This document shows, in pieces, positions 31,727 to 40,830 of a stretch of 64,000 bases of DNA. Source of the DNA: Bacteroidia bacterium (GTDB taxonomy: Bacteria > Bacteroidota > Bacteroidia > Chitinophagales > UBA2359); contig JAUHXA010000008.1 in the NCBI GenBank assembly GCA_030427245.1, forward strand, positions 1 through 64,000, in the 5' to 3' direction. The notes below the pieces were generated by a model, which was not told the DNA's origin, made no database searches, and saw only the letters and a program-made list of their open reading frames with translations. The translations under genes were made by a program, and so were the position numbers. How positions within the stretch are numbered: position 1 is the first letter of the stretch; the number at the start of each line of letters is the position of its first letter.

Positions 31727-31781
31727 ATAAAAAGACGCTCTCTTTCTAATTAATTGTATCCCAAGCTAGCCCAATTAAATA

Positions 31782-33860
31782 ATGAAATATCTAAATCATA
31801 TTGTTTATTACCTGCTTTTAATAGCATCCTATTCACCTGTGTACGCAAGTGCCAATATTGATAGTTTGCTACAAGTTATTGAAGTTCACCAAGCACAGGC
31901 AAATAACTTGAAGCTAATCGAAAGTTATTTTCAATTAGGGGATGCCTACTTAGAGAACGAACAATCTCAAGAAGCATTGGAAACCTACCATCTTGCACTT
32001 GAAAAATCGGAAGAGATAGGCCTCAAAGAACAGATTGCATACGCTCATAGCAATATGGGTAAAGTATATCAAAAATTGAAGCAGTTCGAAACGGCACTAA
32101 ACGAGCTCCAAGAAGCCCTTACAATTGGGAAAGGTCTTCTTCCTGAAATAAAAGAAATGGGTATTTATGCCAAATTATCGGATAGTTATTTGGCAATGGG
32201 AAATACTGATGAAGCTTATGATTATCAACTTAGGATATTGAGATATTGGGAGGAAAAGGATAATCTTGCCAATATTGCTAATTCCTACTATCAGATAGCC
32301 TCTATTTATTTCACACAGCGAAACTTTGAAGAAGCCTTACATTATTATGAAAAAAGCTTGGAATTGGAGCAACAACTCAACGTTGAAGAGCGAATTGTAA
32401 AAAGTTTGGCTGCTATCGCAAGTGTGTATGGTCGGTTAGGGCAGTATGATAAATCCCTTCAAAAAAACTTTGAGGCTCTTAGATTGGCAGAAGAAAAAGA
32501 CTATAAAAATGGTATTGCTTATGCTTCTCACAATATTTCGGCAGACTACCTAAGTATGAAAAAAACAGACGAGGCAGCTCCTTATATCAAAAAAGCATTG
32601 AAATTGAGGCGTGAATTGGGTGATAAGTTTGGCGAAAACACCAGTTTGCAAGCGCAAGGATATATGAATATGCTCTTGGGGAATCATGATCAAGCCATCA
32701 AAAGCATAAAACAAGCGTTGGCAATTGCCCAAGATATCAATGACAAACCCTTAATTCGAGATTCTCACATGATGCTCTCACAAGTGTATAGTAGGGCAGA
32801 GGAATGGGAAAAATCGTTTGAATCTTATCGGGTTTTTGCCGCTTATAAGGATTCGATGGTCAATGAAGCCTCCAATCAAAAAATGACTCAACTGCAAATT
32901 AAATATGAGATTCAGAAAAAAGAGAAAGAGAAAGAAATTGCGCTGCTCAAAAAAGACAAACAAATTGCAGCTTTGTATCGCTATGGAGTCATAGGAGGGT
33001 TGATGTTTTTATTATTCATCGTTTCTTTATTACTGCTATTTGTTTTCTATCGCTACAAAAATCAAGCGGCTGTCAACAGTATTTTGACTGAGAAAAGCAT
33101 GAAGATTCAGCTAAAAAATGCTCAGTTGGCACGATCCAATCGAGACCTCGAACAGTTCGCCTACATTGCTTCTCACGATCTGAAAGAGCCTCTTCGTAAC
33201 ATTGGTGGATTTATTACCTTACTCAATCGAAAATGCGGACACTATCAAGATGAAGAAGCCAAAGATTACATGCAGTTTATAACCAATTCTGTCGACCATA
33301 TGCACCATTTATTGACCGATTTGTTGGCCTATTCTCGTATTGGAATCGTGGCTCGGTCTTATGAACAAGTCAACATGGAAACAGTGGTTCAGACTGTTAA
33401 AACTTCCTTCAAGTCTTACATAGAAGAACAAAATGCTCGAATTTCTATTTGCAACATGCCTAACAAGATTTTTGCTAATCGAACGCAGATGGTACAACTC
33501 ATCCAAAACTTGGTGGGCAATGCACTGAAATTTAGAAGCAACAAAACACCTCAGGTCAATATAGAATGTATTGAATTGCCTGACAGATATGTTTTTTCGG
33601 TTAAAGACAATGGTATCGGGATGCAGCAAGAATACACCGATAAGATTTTTGTGATTTTCCAACGATTACACAACCGAACCGAATATGATGGAACAGGTAT
33701 TGGTTTATCCATCTGCAAAAAAATCGTGGAACAACACGAAGGAGAGATCTGGGTCGAATCCCAATCAGGTAAAGGCAGTACATTTTACTTTTCTATTTCT
33801 AAACAACTTTCAGAAAAAGATACAGTTTCTCAAATAAATAAAACCTTAGTAGCAGCCTAA
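31782..33860 (+). CDS. TPR-containing sensor histidine kinase
   Basis: This 692-residue protein has a signal peptide (MKYLNHIVYYLLLIASYSPVYA). About eight TPR motifs (residues about 28-360) lie in the periplasm, e.g. YFQLGDAYLENEQSQEALETY. A coiled coil follows, then one transmembrane helix (GLMFLLFIVSLLLLFVFYRY) near 410-430. The cytoplasmic HisKA domain carries SHDLKEPLRNIGGF with phospho-acceptor His about 465. The HATPase_c domain shows N-box QLIQNLVGNALKFRS, G1 VKDNGIGM and G2 TGIGLSICKKIVEQH. No receiver domain or response regulator gene is nearby. It follows the GG-leader peptide, which is a candidate ligand or target (inference). Confidence 0.92.
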   Translation: MKYLNHIVYYLLLIASYSPVYASANIDSLLQVIEVHQAQANNLKLIESYFQLGDAYLENEQSQEALETYHLALEKSEEIGLKEQIAYAHSNMGKVYQKLKQFETALNELQEALTIGKGLLPEIKEMGIYAKLSDSYLAMGNTDEAYDYQLRILRYWEEKDNLANIANSYYQIASIYFTQRNFEEALHYYEKSLELEQQLNVEERIVKSLAAIASVYGRLGQYDKSLQKNFEALRLAEEKDYKNGIAYASHNISADYLSMKKTDEAAPYIKKALKLRRELGDKFGENTSLQAQGYMNMLLGNHDQAIKSIKQALAIAQDINDKPLIRDSHMMLSQVYSRAEEWEKSFESYRVFAAYKDSMVNEASNQKMTQLQIKYEIQKKEKEKEIALLKKDKQIAALYRYGVIGGLMFLLFIVSLLLLFVFYRYKNQAAVNSILTEKSMKIQLKNAQLARSNRDLEQFAYIASHDLKEPLRNIGGFITLLNRKCGHYQDEEAKDYMQFITNSVDHMHHLLTDLLAYSRIGIVARSYEQVNMETVVQTVKTSFKSYIEEQNARISICNMPNKIFANRTQMVQLIQNLVGNALKFRSNKTPQVNIECIELPDRYVFSVKDNGIGMQQEYTDKIFVIFQRLHNRTEYDGTGIGLSICKKIVEQHEGEIWVESQSGKGSTFYFSISKQLSEKDTVSQINKTLVAA

Positions 33861-33887
33861 TAAAGTGTCTGAAATAGATAGACTCAC

Positions 33888-35588
33888 CTACTGAGCAAAA
33901 ATTCCTTCCAATATCTTCAGGGTAATCAAGTAAGTCGGTTTTACTCCTGTCAATCCCAAACTTCCTGAAGCCAAGGTATGTCCCGACAACAAAGGGTTGT
34001 CCGAAGCGTAATAAGCATATCGAAGCACTACATCTTCCTTGATGCTTTTGCGAATTTTTGAAGCTGCTTGAATCGCCTTTTGATAGTGAGCGCCCTCCAT
34101 TTCCAATCCGATCATATTCCAAGAAGAAGTCTGAAAAAACTGCAACATGTCCTTGTTTTGCAGTGAAGTACCCAATACACTTATCATAGGACCTTCATAG
34201 ACCTCTAAATCACTCCCTTCAAAATCTTCCTTTTTCAGTGCATTCTCAAAAGGATAATTGTCGGCCGTACCTTCAAAAACATGGGCATTTGGAATCAATA
34301 TCGTACCACGAGTTCCAATCAATGTACCTGCTTTTCCCATTACAGAAATAGATTGCACATTCAAACAAATATCTTCCTCCTCTGTTTCTTGCTCAAAAGG
34401 CTTCAACAACTCATCCATCGTCTCATAAGCTTGTTCTCCAAAGGCATAGTCCATCACCAAAATGACAGGTTTATCTTTGTCTTCTAAGTCTTTGTCTGGC
34501 TGTAAATGTGTAGGTAAACTAGAAAAGCGAATTTTAGCAGTATCGAAAATATGAACACCAATATTTGCCCCACTTTCATCTTCGATTTCATACATTCCAT
34601 GCTCCAACGAAAAATGCTTGACTTCTTTGCGAAGAGAATTGTTTGTTTCTTGACTCAATTCGTTGGCAATATCTTCAATTGGGCTGTTTTTGAAAGTATG
34701 CTTCAAAGCTTCAGGAGCATACAATACATTCATCACGCTGTGTAGATTCGAACTGATAATGTGTATGGGGCGTTGTATTAGTTTTTTTTCCATCAGTAGG
34801 CTTTTGATATTGTATGCCCAAGAAGCCCCATAGACATGATGTCCTATTTTTTGTCGAAGAGCAGAAGAAAAAGTGATTTCTCTGTCTTTGTCCTCTTCCT
34901 CATCCTCAATCGCCAATTTTCCCAACCAATAAGTAATGTGAAACAAACTATTTACATCCTTGCTTGCCGCAAATCGTTGACAAGCAGTTGCTATCTCATC
35001 AAATGTGCGCCCTAGTAATGCACTCAAATAAGTGTAGGCTACCTCTTCTTCAAACAATTCTCCTGAATCCTCTTTTTCCACAATTTCTTTCAGCATCATC
35101 CACTCCCTTCGAATTCGATTTTTGGCATCTAGGCTGTTGCGTCGAATTTTGTTGGATTCGATAAACATAAAGGTGAGGTGTGTCAAAATATCATAGACAT
35201 CACTTTTGCCCCGAGTCATTTCGATAAACATTTGTTTCTCATCTATCCTATAGCTGTTCCGTCGTCTTTTGGGTGCGCTGATGGGCTGGAAATTAGAATG
35301 TTCAAAGCCTTCTCTGGTAATCAAATTGATGTAGCGACATTCTTCAATGCCTTGCGGCAATCGTTCAAAAATATACAAGAGTCCATCCAATTCTACTCTT
35401 TCAGGGTCGGCTATGCTGCCGTAAATTTCGGGCTTCAAAGTCAACAAAGCATCAATAATGGCTTCGCCTGAAACGCCCAGAGGTTTGTAGCTTCCTCTAA
35501 TAAATAGGTGACGCATAGCAATGTAAATGCGCTCTATGGCTGCCCTTGCTTGTTGGGCACTGCTTCTTTCGATGTGAGATATAGGCAA
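33888..35588 (-). CDS. DUF6909-like protein with a nucleosidase-like C-terminal domain
   Basis: This 566-residue protein starts at TTG 35588, since no upstream ATG keeps the frame and the N-terminus RSSAQQARAAIERIYIAMRH looks conserved. The N-terminal half is helical. The C-terminal part resembles the phosphorylase/AMP-nucleosidase fold: MGKAGTLIGTRGTILIPNAH, then MISVLGTSLQNKDMLQFF and WNMIGLEMEGAHYQ, where the Glu-Met-Glu-Gly motif is the ribose/base-binding signature of nucleoside phosphorylases. The family is known in Bacteroidota but without assigned function. It may act on a nucleoside or nucleotide. Its 3' end is 27 bp from the histidine kinase stop, tail to tail. Confidence 0.75.
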   Translation of the reverse strand: MPISHIERSSAQQARAAIERIYIAMRHLFIRGSYKPLGVSGEAIIDALLTLKPEIYGSIADPERVELDGLLYIFERLPQGIEECRYINLITREGFEHSNFQPISAPKRRRNSYRIDEKQMFIEMTRGKSDVYDILTHLTFMFIESNKIRRNSLDAKNRIRREWMMLKEIVEKEDSGELFEEEVAYTYLSALLGRTFDEIATACQRFAASKDVNSLFHITYWLGKLAIEDEEEDKDREITFSSALRQKIGHHVYGASWAYNIKSLLMEKKLIQRPIHIISSNLHSVMNVLYAPEALKHTFKNSPIEDIANELSQETNNSLRKEVKHFSLEHGMYEIEDESGANIGVHIFDTAKIRFSSLPTHLQPDKDLEDKDKPVILVMDYAFGEQAYETMDELLKPFEQETEEEDICLNVQSISVMGKAGTLIGTRGTILIPNAHVFEGTADNYPFENALKKEDFEGSDLEVYEGPMISVLGTSLQNKDMLQFFQTSSWNMIGLEMEGAHYQKAIQAASKIRKSIKEDVVLRYAYYASDNPLLSGHTLASGSLGLTGVKPTYLITLKILEGIFAQ

Positions 35589-35615
35589 TGTACTGTGTTT
35601 TTTTATATAAAAAAG

Positions 35616-35643
35616 CCTCCAAGACTCAGCAAAGTTTTGGAGG
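35616..35643 (-). terminator. Terminator hairpin between the 49-residue lipoprotein and the DUF6909-like gene
   Basis: CCTCCAAGAC (35616-35625) pairs with GTTTTGGAGG (35634-35643). On the - strand it is followed by a T run (CTTTTTTATA). It sits 32 bp downstream of the stop of the small lipoprotein gene and upstream of the TTG start of the next gene. Confidence 0.75.
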
Positions 35644-35675
35644 ACATTTTTATAATAGATTGTTTATTTCAAGTT

Positions 35676-35825
35676 CTAACACGCTTGTTCTGTTTCAACT
35701 TCTGCATCATAAGTGATTTTGCCAGGACAACCATAACCTCTATGACAAGAACTGAAAAGAATAGTTACCAATCCGAATGTGACAATGGCAACGCTGATTT
35801 TTTTGATAACTGACTGCTTGTTCAT
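35676..35825 (-). CDS. Small 49-residue lipoprotein
   Basis: This frame runs from ATG (35825) to TAG (35676). Its product begins MNKQSVIKKISVAIVTFGLV and has a lipobox region LFSSC, then HRGYGCPGKITYDAEVETEQ and a final AC. The exported part is only about 22 residues with GYGCPGK and a C-terminal Cys. Short lipoproteins with GYGCP motifs occur in Bacteroidota, but the function is unknown. A terminator follows directly. Its own promoter would lie in the AT-rich gap upstream. Confidence 0.7.
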   Translation of the reverse strand: MNKQSVIKKISVAIVTFGLVTILFSSCHRGYGCPGKITYDAEVETEQAC

Positions 35826-36039
35826 AATACTGAAACCTTTTTTTGTTAATATGGAATAAAAATGTAAAAAAATTAAAAAGTAAAGGTTTTAAACTATAGA
35901 CAGAGTTTTAAAAAAAAATGAAAAAATGGAGCAATCACAAATTCCCCACAAAAGTACAAAACTATAACGGTACTCCATAATCATTTATTGAAGTAAACGC
36001 ATTAAAATATTACTATGTCTCTCAAAAAATAGTTTTTCT

Positions 36040-36047
36040 TAGCTTTG
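36040..36047 (+). promoter_or_regulatory. Possible -7 promoter box upstream of mpl
   Basis: TAGCTTTG fits the Bacteroidota -7 consensus TAnnTTTG and ends 17 bp before the mpl ATG, giving a very short leader. No TTG at a suitable -33 position was found. Confidence 0.4.
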
Positions 36048-36064
36048 AAGCTTAATTTTACAAT

Positions 36065-37417
36065 ATGAAGGTACATTTTATTGCGATGGGTGGAAGCATT
36101 ATGCATCAATTGGCGATTGCACTGCACCAAAAAGGTTATCAAGTGACAGGTTCAGACGACGAGATTTACAATCCTGCTCGTGCCAATTTAGAAAAGCATG
36201 GCTTGTTGCCTACCACAGAAGGTTGGAATATCAAAAACATTACCCCTGATTTAGAAGCAGTCATCTTGGGTATGCACGCCCGAAACGACAATCCCGAACT
36301 ACTCGAAGCCCAAAAGCTAAATATCCCGATATATTCTTATCCTGCTTATATATATGAGCAGTCCAAAGACAAAAAACGGGTCGTCATTGCAGGTAGTCAT
36401 GGCAAAACTACGATTACGGCGATGATTATGCACGTACTCCGCTATTGGCAGCGAGATTTTGACTATTTAGTAGGGGCAAGTTTGGAGGGCTTTGATAGCA
36501 GTGTAAAAATCACAAAAGATGCGCCCATAATGATTATTGAAGGAGACGAATATCTGTCATCTCCACTACACCGACACCCTAAAATCCACTATTACTTTCC
36601 CAATATCGCTTTGCTGTCAGGCATCGCTTGGGACCATATCAACGTTTTTCCTACTTTCGATAACTATGTAGAACAGTTCCACATTTTTGCAAATAAAATG
36701 GAGGAAGAGAGCGTCTTGATTTACAATCGAGAAGACAAACTGGTGGAAGATGTGGCAAATAAAGCTACACACCTTCAAAAAAAGGCTTACCAAACGCCTA
36801 CTTTCCATGTCAGAAATGCTCAGTTTGTACTGCAGCACGAAGGCGAAGATTTTCCTCTTCAAATATTTGGTCGTCATAACCTTCAAAACATGGAAGGAGC
36901 AAGATTGATTTGCAGTGAATTGGATATCCGTACAAAGGATTTTTTTGAAGCCATTCAGTCATTCAAAGGTGCTGCAAGACGTTTAGAATTGGTCGCAGAA
37001 GGAGAACACTCATCTGTTTACCGAGATTTTGCACATGCCCCTTCAAAGGTAGAGGCAACAACTCATGCTATGAATCAATTACATGAAGAACGTGAACTAA
37101 TTGCCTGTTTTGAGCTGCACACATACAGCAGCCTCAACCGTGATTTTTTGCCACAATATAAAGGCACACTCAAGGCCGCTAAACATGCGGTTGTGTTTTT
37201 CAACGACCATACTTTTGCCATCAAAAAGCTGCCTAAACTCTCAAAAAAAGAAGTTTCTGAGGCTTTTGGGCATCCCAATCTACAAGTTTTTACTACCAAA
37301 AATGAACTAATTGCCTATCTCAAAAGTATAAACTACACAGACAAAGATTTGCTTTTGATGAGTTCTGGGACTTTTGACCAACTGAATCTACAAGAGATTG
37401 CTAACTTTGTGGTTTAA
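36065..37417 (+). CDS. mpl: UDP-MurNAc:tripeptide ligase, cell-wall recycling
   Basis: This 450-residue protein begins MKVHFIAMGGSIMHQLAIAL, the Mpl-type N-terminal Rossmann motif. The ATP P-loop is AGSHGKTTIT at about 109-118. The central ligase region has EGDEYLSSPL and GIAWDHINVFPTFDNY, and the C-terminal domain has DFAHAPSKVEATTHAM. Mpl joins recycled L-Ala-gamma-D-Glu-mesoDap to UDP-MurNAc in the cytoplasm. The GGS-IMHQLA motif separates it from MurC. It lies 21 bp before the exonuclease gene and likely shares its transcript. Confidence 0.93.
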   Translation: MKVHFIAMGGSIMHQLAIALHQKGYQVTGSDDEIYNPARANLEKHGLLPTTEGWNIKNITPDLEAVILGMHARNDNPELLEAQKLNIPIYSYPAYIYEQSKDKKRVVIAGSHGKTTITAMIMHVLRYWQRDFDYLVGASLEGFDSSVKITKDAPIMIIEGDEYLSSPLHRHPKIHYYFPNIALLSGIAWDHINVFPTFDNYVEQFHIFANKMEEESVLIYNREDKLVEDVANKATHLQKKAYQTPTFHVRNAQFVLQHEGEDFPLQIFGRHNLQNMEGARLICSELDIRTKDFFEAIQSFKGAARRLELVAEGEHSSVYRDFAHAPSKVEATTHAMNQLHEERELIACFELHTYSSLNRDFLPQYKGTLKAAKHAVVFFNDHTFAIKKLPKLSKKEVSEAFGHPNLQVFTTKNELIAYLKSINYTDKDLLLMSSGTFDQLNLQEIANFVV

Positions 37418-37438
37418 ATTTTAACTCATAAACGTACT

Positions 37439-38266
37439 ATGGAACAAATGGACATCTTTGGAGGAACATCTGAAAGTGAGAATACCGAAGGCAAGACTCC
37501 CTTCAAAATGAAACTAAAACGCCCGATTGTAGTTTTTGATATCGAATCTACGGGCATCAACGTAGCAACGGATCGAATCGTGGAAATCTGTGCAATGAAA
37601 GTGCTGCCAAGTGGTGAAACCATTATCAAAACGATTCGAGTGAATCCAACGATTCCAATTCCCAAGGAAGTATCTGAAATTCATGGTATTTATGATAAAG
37701 ATGTAAAAGACCATCCTACTTTTGCCCAGATTGCCAAAGATTTAGCTGAGTTCTTCAAAGGTTGCGACATTGCAGGCTACAATTCCAATCGCTTTGACGT
37801 TCCATTATTGGTAGAGGAATTTTTGAGGGTTAACATTGACTTCAAAGGAGACAGCCGAAAATTTGTGGACGTATTGCGAATTTTTCAAAAACAGGAAAGA
37901 AGAGACTTGACTTCTGCCTACAAGTTTTATTGTGGCAAAGATTTGACCAATGCTCATAGTGCAGAAGCAGATGTGATTGCGACCTACGAAGTCTTGTTGG
38001 CACAGCTCGAAAAATACGATGAAATAGAAAACGATGTAGATTTTTTGCATGATTTTTCCAAAGATGGCAACTTTGTGGATTCGGGGCGGAGATTGGTTTT
38101 GGAAGAAGGGGTAGTCAAAATCAACTTTGGCAAACACAAAGGCAAACCTGTCGAAGAAGTCTTACGGAAAGAACCACAATACTACGATTGGATGATGCGA
38201 AGTGATTTTTTGTTGGACACCAAGCAGAAACTGACTGCCATCAAACTGAAAATGCGATTCAAGTAA
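37439..38266 (+). CDS. DEDDh 3'-5' exonuclease (DnaQ-like)
   Basis: This 275-residue protein has the exonuclease motifs VVFDIESTGINVATDRIVEI (Exo I, Asp-Glu), GYNSNRFDVPLLVEEF (Exo II) and HSAEADVIATYEVL (Exo III, DEDDh His). The C-terminal part INFGKHKGKPVEEVLRKEPQ then YYDWMM resembles the DUF3820-type add-on seen in many bacterial DnaQ-like proteins. It degrades or proofreads DNA/RNA 3' ends, but whether it belongs to a polymerase complex is unknown. It follows mpl by 21 bp. Confidence 0.9.
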   Translation: MEQMDIFGGTSESENTEGKTPFKMKLKRPIVVFDIESTGINVATDRIVEICAMKVLPSGETIIKTIRVNPTIPIPKEVSEIHGIYDKDVKDHPTFAQIAKDLAEFFKGCDIAGYNSNRFDVPLLVEEFLRVNIDFKGDSRKFVDVLRIFQKQERRDLTSAYKFYCGKDLTNAHSAEADVIATYEVLLAQLEKYDEIENDVDFLHDFSKDGNFVDSGRRLVLEEGVVKINFGKHKGKPVEEVLRKEPQYYDWMMRSDFLLDTKQKLTAIKLKMRFK

Positions 38267-38369
38267 GAAACAAGAAGTCGGAAGCGAGAAGCGAGACTTC
38301 AATTCTATGATTGTAAATGAAGCATATTTTTTAAAACTATTTTGACCAACTACTTAAAAATCTCCAGCT

Positions 38370-39101
38370 TTGTCAGACAGTATCGTTATCATTCCTACCT
38401 ACAACGAGAAAGAAAACATTGCCAACATTATTGAAGCTGTTTTCGCTCTCCCTAAAGACTTTCACATCCTCATAGTCGATGATGGCTCGCCCGATGGAAC
38501 GGCTGCGATTGTGCGCTCATTGATGGCAGACAAATACGGAGACTCCCTATTTATTGAGGAAAGAAAAGGGAAGTTAGGCTTGGGAACGGCTTATATTCAT
38601 GGTTTTCGATGGTGCTTGCAAAAAGGCTACGAATATATTTTTGAAATGGATGCCGATTTTTCACACAATCCAAAAGATCTGGTACGACTCTATGATGCCT
38701 GTGCCAAAGATGGGGCAGATATGTCAGTGGGCTCTCGCTACATCAAAGATGGAGGTGTGGAAAATTGGCCACTTGACCGAATTCTGCTCTCCAAATATGC
38801 TTCGGTCTATGTACGTATCGTGACATGGCTACCCGTCAAGGACACAACTGCGGGCTTTGTTTGCTACACTCGCAAGGTCTTGGAAAAGATAGACCTCAAT
38901 AAAATCGAATTCATCGGGTATGCTTTTCAAATCGAAATGAAATTTGCCGCCTGGCAGTTGGGCTTCAAAATCCAAGAAGTCCCCATCATTTTCACCGATA
39001 GGGTAGTAGGTGTTTCCAAAATGAGTACCTCAATCTTCAAAGAAGCCTTTTTAGGAGTAGTAGCTATGCGATGGAAGGGCTTTTTTAAGAGTTATGAATA
39101 G
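38370..39101 (+). CDS. Polyprenol monophosphomannose synthase-like glycosyltransferase (GT2)
   Basis: This is a 243-residue protein with TTG start (MSDSIVIIPTYNEKENIANI). The GT2/DPM1 motifs are complete: VDDGSPDGT near 32, FEMDADFSHNP near 92 and GSRYIKDGGVENWPLDR near 127, plus RVVGVSKMS near the end. No transmembrane tail is present, as in the soluble DPM1-like form. It likely transfers a sugar from a nucleotide donor to polyprenyl phosphate, so it could feed the TMTC-like enzyme at 26735-28729 (inference from family, not from adjacency). Upstream lies a GAAGTCGGAAGCGAGAAGCG-type repeat. Confidence 0.9.
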   Translation: MSDSIVIIPTYNEKENIANIIEAVFALPKDFHILIVDDGSPDGTAAIVRSLMADKYGDSLFIEERKGKLGLGTAYIHGFRWCLQKGYEYIFEMDADFSHNPKDLVRLYDACAKDGADMSVGSRYIKDGGVENWPLDRILLSKYASVYVRIVTWLPVKDTTAGFVCYTRKVLEKIDLNKIEFIGYAFQIEMKFAAWQLGFKIQEVPIIFTDRVVGVSKMSTSIFKEAFLGVVAMRWKGFFKSYE

Positions 39102-39139
39102 AGGTAGAATTTTTCCAGATTCAAAGAATCATAAAAAAA

Positions 39140-39167
39140 GGCGACCAACTTTTTACAGTCAGCCGCC
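39140..39167 (-). terminator. Imperfect terminator hairpin downstream of Hsp20
   Basis: GGCGACCAACT and AGTCAGCCGCC pair over about eight positions. On the - strand a run of T follows. It is 103 bp after the stop of the Hsp20 gene. Confidence 0.5.
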
Positions 39168-39270
39168 TTCACCTTCATTCAATTCAACCTAAGTCAATCC
39201 GAAGAATGGGACATAATCAATTTCCTACTAAACCTTTATAACACTTATTCTTCTATCTTAAAACGCTTTC

Positions 39271-39729
39271 TTACGAAATTTCAATCGTTTTAGGTTTTGC
39301 TTCTTCTTTCACTATTTTTGGCAAACTCAAAGAAAGAATACCATTGTTGTAGTTGGCGGTAATGTCGTCGCTGTTTACATTTTCAGGCAAGTAGAAAGAA
39401 CGCTTGAAGCTGGTAAAACCAAATTCTTTGCGAGTGTATTTTCTACCATTGTTTTCACCTTCATCTGTATTTTCCACTTTCTTCTCAGCAGAAATGGTCA
39501 AAACGCCTGCTTCAACATTCACATCAAAGTCGCCTTTTTCCATTCCTGGAAGAGCTACTTCAATCAAGAAATCCGCATCACTTTCTGAGATGTTTACACC
39601 TGTATGTCGGTTTGTAGTTTCAGTTGTTGGAAATTCTCCTTTGAAAAAATCATCGAAAAATTTGCCGAAAGTAGGAGCACAATGTGCATTTGCTGTTACG
39701 TTTAAGGGCATGAATTTTTTAATTCTCAT
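39271..39729 (-). CDS. Hsp20/alpha-crystallin small heat-shock protein
   Basis: This 152-residue protein has an alpha-crystallin domain (residues about 45-148): GVNISESDADFLIEVALPGM, EKGDFDVNVEAGVLTISAEK, FTSFKRSFYLPENVNSDDIT and the GILSLSLPK motif. It ends with a short KTIEIS tail. It acts as an ATP-independent holdase in the cytoplasm. The upstream gap of 380 bp holds no other gene and could carry a stress promoter, but none was identified. Confidence 0.95.
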   Translation of the reverse strand: MRIKKFMPLNVTANAHCAPTFGKFFDDFFKGEFPTTETTNRHTGVNISESDADFLIEVALPGMEKGDFDVNVEAGVLTISAEKKVENTDEGENNGRKYTRKEFGFTSFKRSFYLPENVNSDDITANYNNGILSLSLPKIVKEEAKPKTIEIS

Positions 39730-40109
39730 GGTAATTACTATTTATGTTTGTTTAAAAATGAATTTCAATTTTTGTATTTCTCAATACACCCTTTTATAAG
39801 CAAACAGAATACCAAGTGAAAAATATTTTTTTTCGACAAGAAATTATTTTTGATGTAAGTATATGATTTTCATATTTTTATGAAAATTGTGATGATTTTA
39901 GCAAGAATTTCCAATTTTTTATGGAGTGACAAAAAAACAATGTTTATGACAAAAAGTCATTATTTGTGAATTTTGACTGACATTTTGGCTGTGTTTTTGG
40001 TTTCCTATCTGACTATAGCAATTCAATGGATGAACTTAGAAAATGAACAACAAAATTCTTTGAATTCCCATTTCCAAAGCCTAATTTTGAAGTCAAAACA
40101 ACCAATCAA
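39730..40109. other. Intergenic region between divergent Hsp20 and lipoprotein genes
   Basis: The gap is AT-rich and has no ORF, hairpin or tRNA that I can support. It must hold the promoters of both divergent genes, but the boxes could not be assigned with confidence. Confidence 0.5.
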
Positions 40110-40754
40110 ATGAACACCTTCAAACGAATCTTTTTAACATGCATTATCTTGGCAATGAGTGCATGTGTAACAGAAACTGCAGAAAATACGCCTTCAAAAA
40201 CACCAACTCCGAAGACAGAAACAGAGGCAAAAAACCAAACGATTCAAACTGCAAATGCCAATTACCACCTATTTCATTCTAAAGCCCGACCATATTCCAT
40301 GCAAATTCCAGTGGAATGGCTCATAAAAGAACATACCAAATCGGGCGCATTAACCGTAAAAGCGCCCGAAAAGCCAGATACGCTTGACTATCGAGCTACT
40401 ATACAATTGAACATTCGCAAAACACGCTTAGCTTACAGCGAAGAAAGCAAACAGATGGAGCCCAAGCCAATGGAATTACAAGAAGCCCTCGACAAATATA
40501 TGGAAGGTTTGCAACGGAGTTATGATGAAATGCAAGTAGAAGGAATAGATGATACCAAAGTAGGAGGGGAGATAGCCAAAGTTGCGACGTACACCTACTT
40601 GAAAAAGAGTGAGTTTGTGAACCAAGTCAAAGCGAAAACCTTCTTATTCCACCGAGATTCTGAAACGTATATTTTAAACTTCAAAGAAGAAGTATCCAAT
40701 TTTGAAGCCATGCAGCCTATTTTCGAAGAAATCAAAAACAGCTTTCGATTTTAG
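40110..40754 (+). CDS. Lipoprotein with DcrB/PsbP-like domain
   Basis: This 214-residue lipoprotein has lipobox LAMSAC after MNTFKRIFLTCIILA. A Thr/Pro/Glu linker (TPSKTPTPKTETEAK) leads to a mixed alpha/beta domain (residues about 55-214) with YSMQIPVEWLIKEHTKSGAL, YRATIQLNIRKTRL and an end of FEEIKNSFRF. This resembles the PsbP/DcrB/Mog1 fold found in small secreted proteins of unknown role. It stands 76 bp before the HYC_CC_PP gene. Confidence 0.7.
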   Translation: MNTFKRIFLTCIILAMSACVTETAENTPSKTPTPKTETEAKNQTIQTANANYHLFHSKARPYSMQIPVEWLIKEHTKSGALTVKAPEKPDTLDYRATIQLNIRKTRLAYSEESKQMEPKPMELQEALDKYMEGLQRSYDEMQVEGIDDTKVGGEIAKVATYTYLKKSEFVNQVKAKTFLFHRDSETYILNFKEEVSNFEAMQPIFEEIKNSFRF

Positions 40755-40830
40755 TAACTGACCTAATTCTATAACACTTACCCCAAATTCTAAAAAACAA
40801 ATTCAAATAAATCGGGTTATATTTACATCA

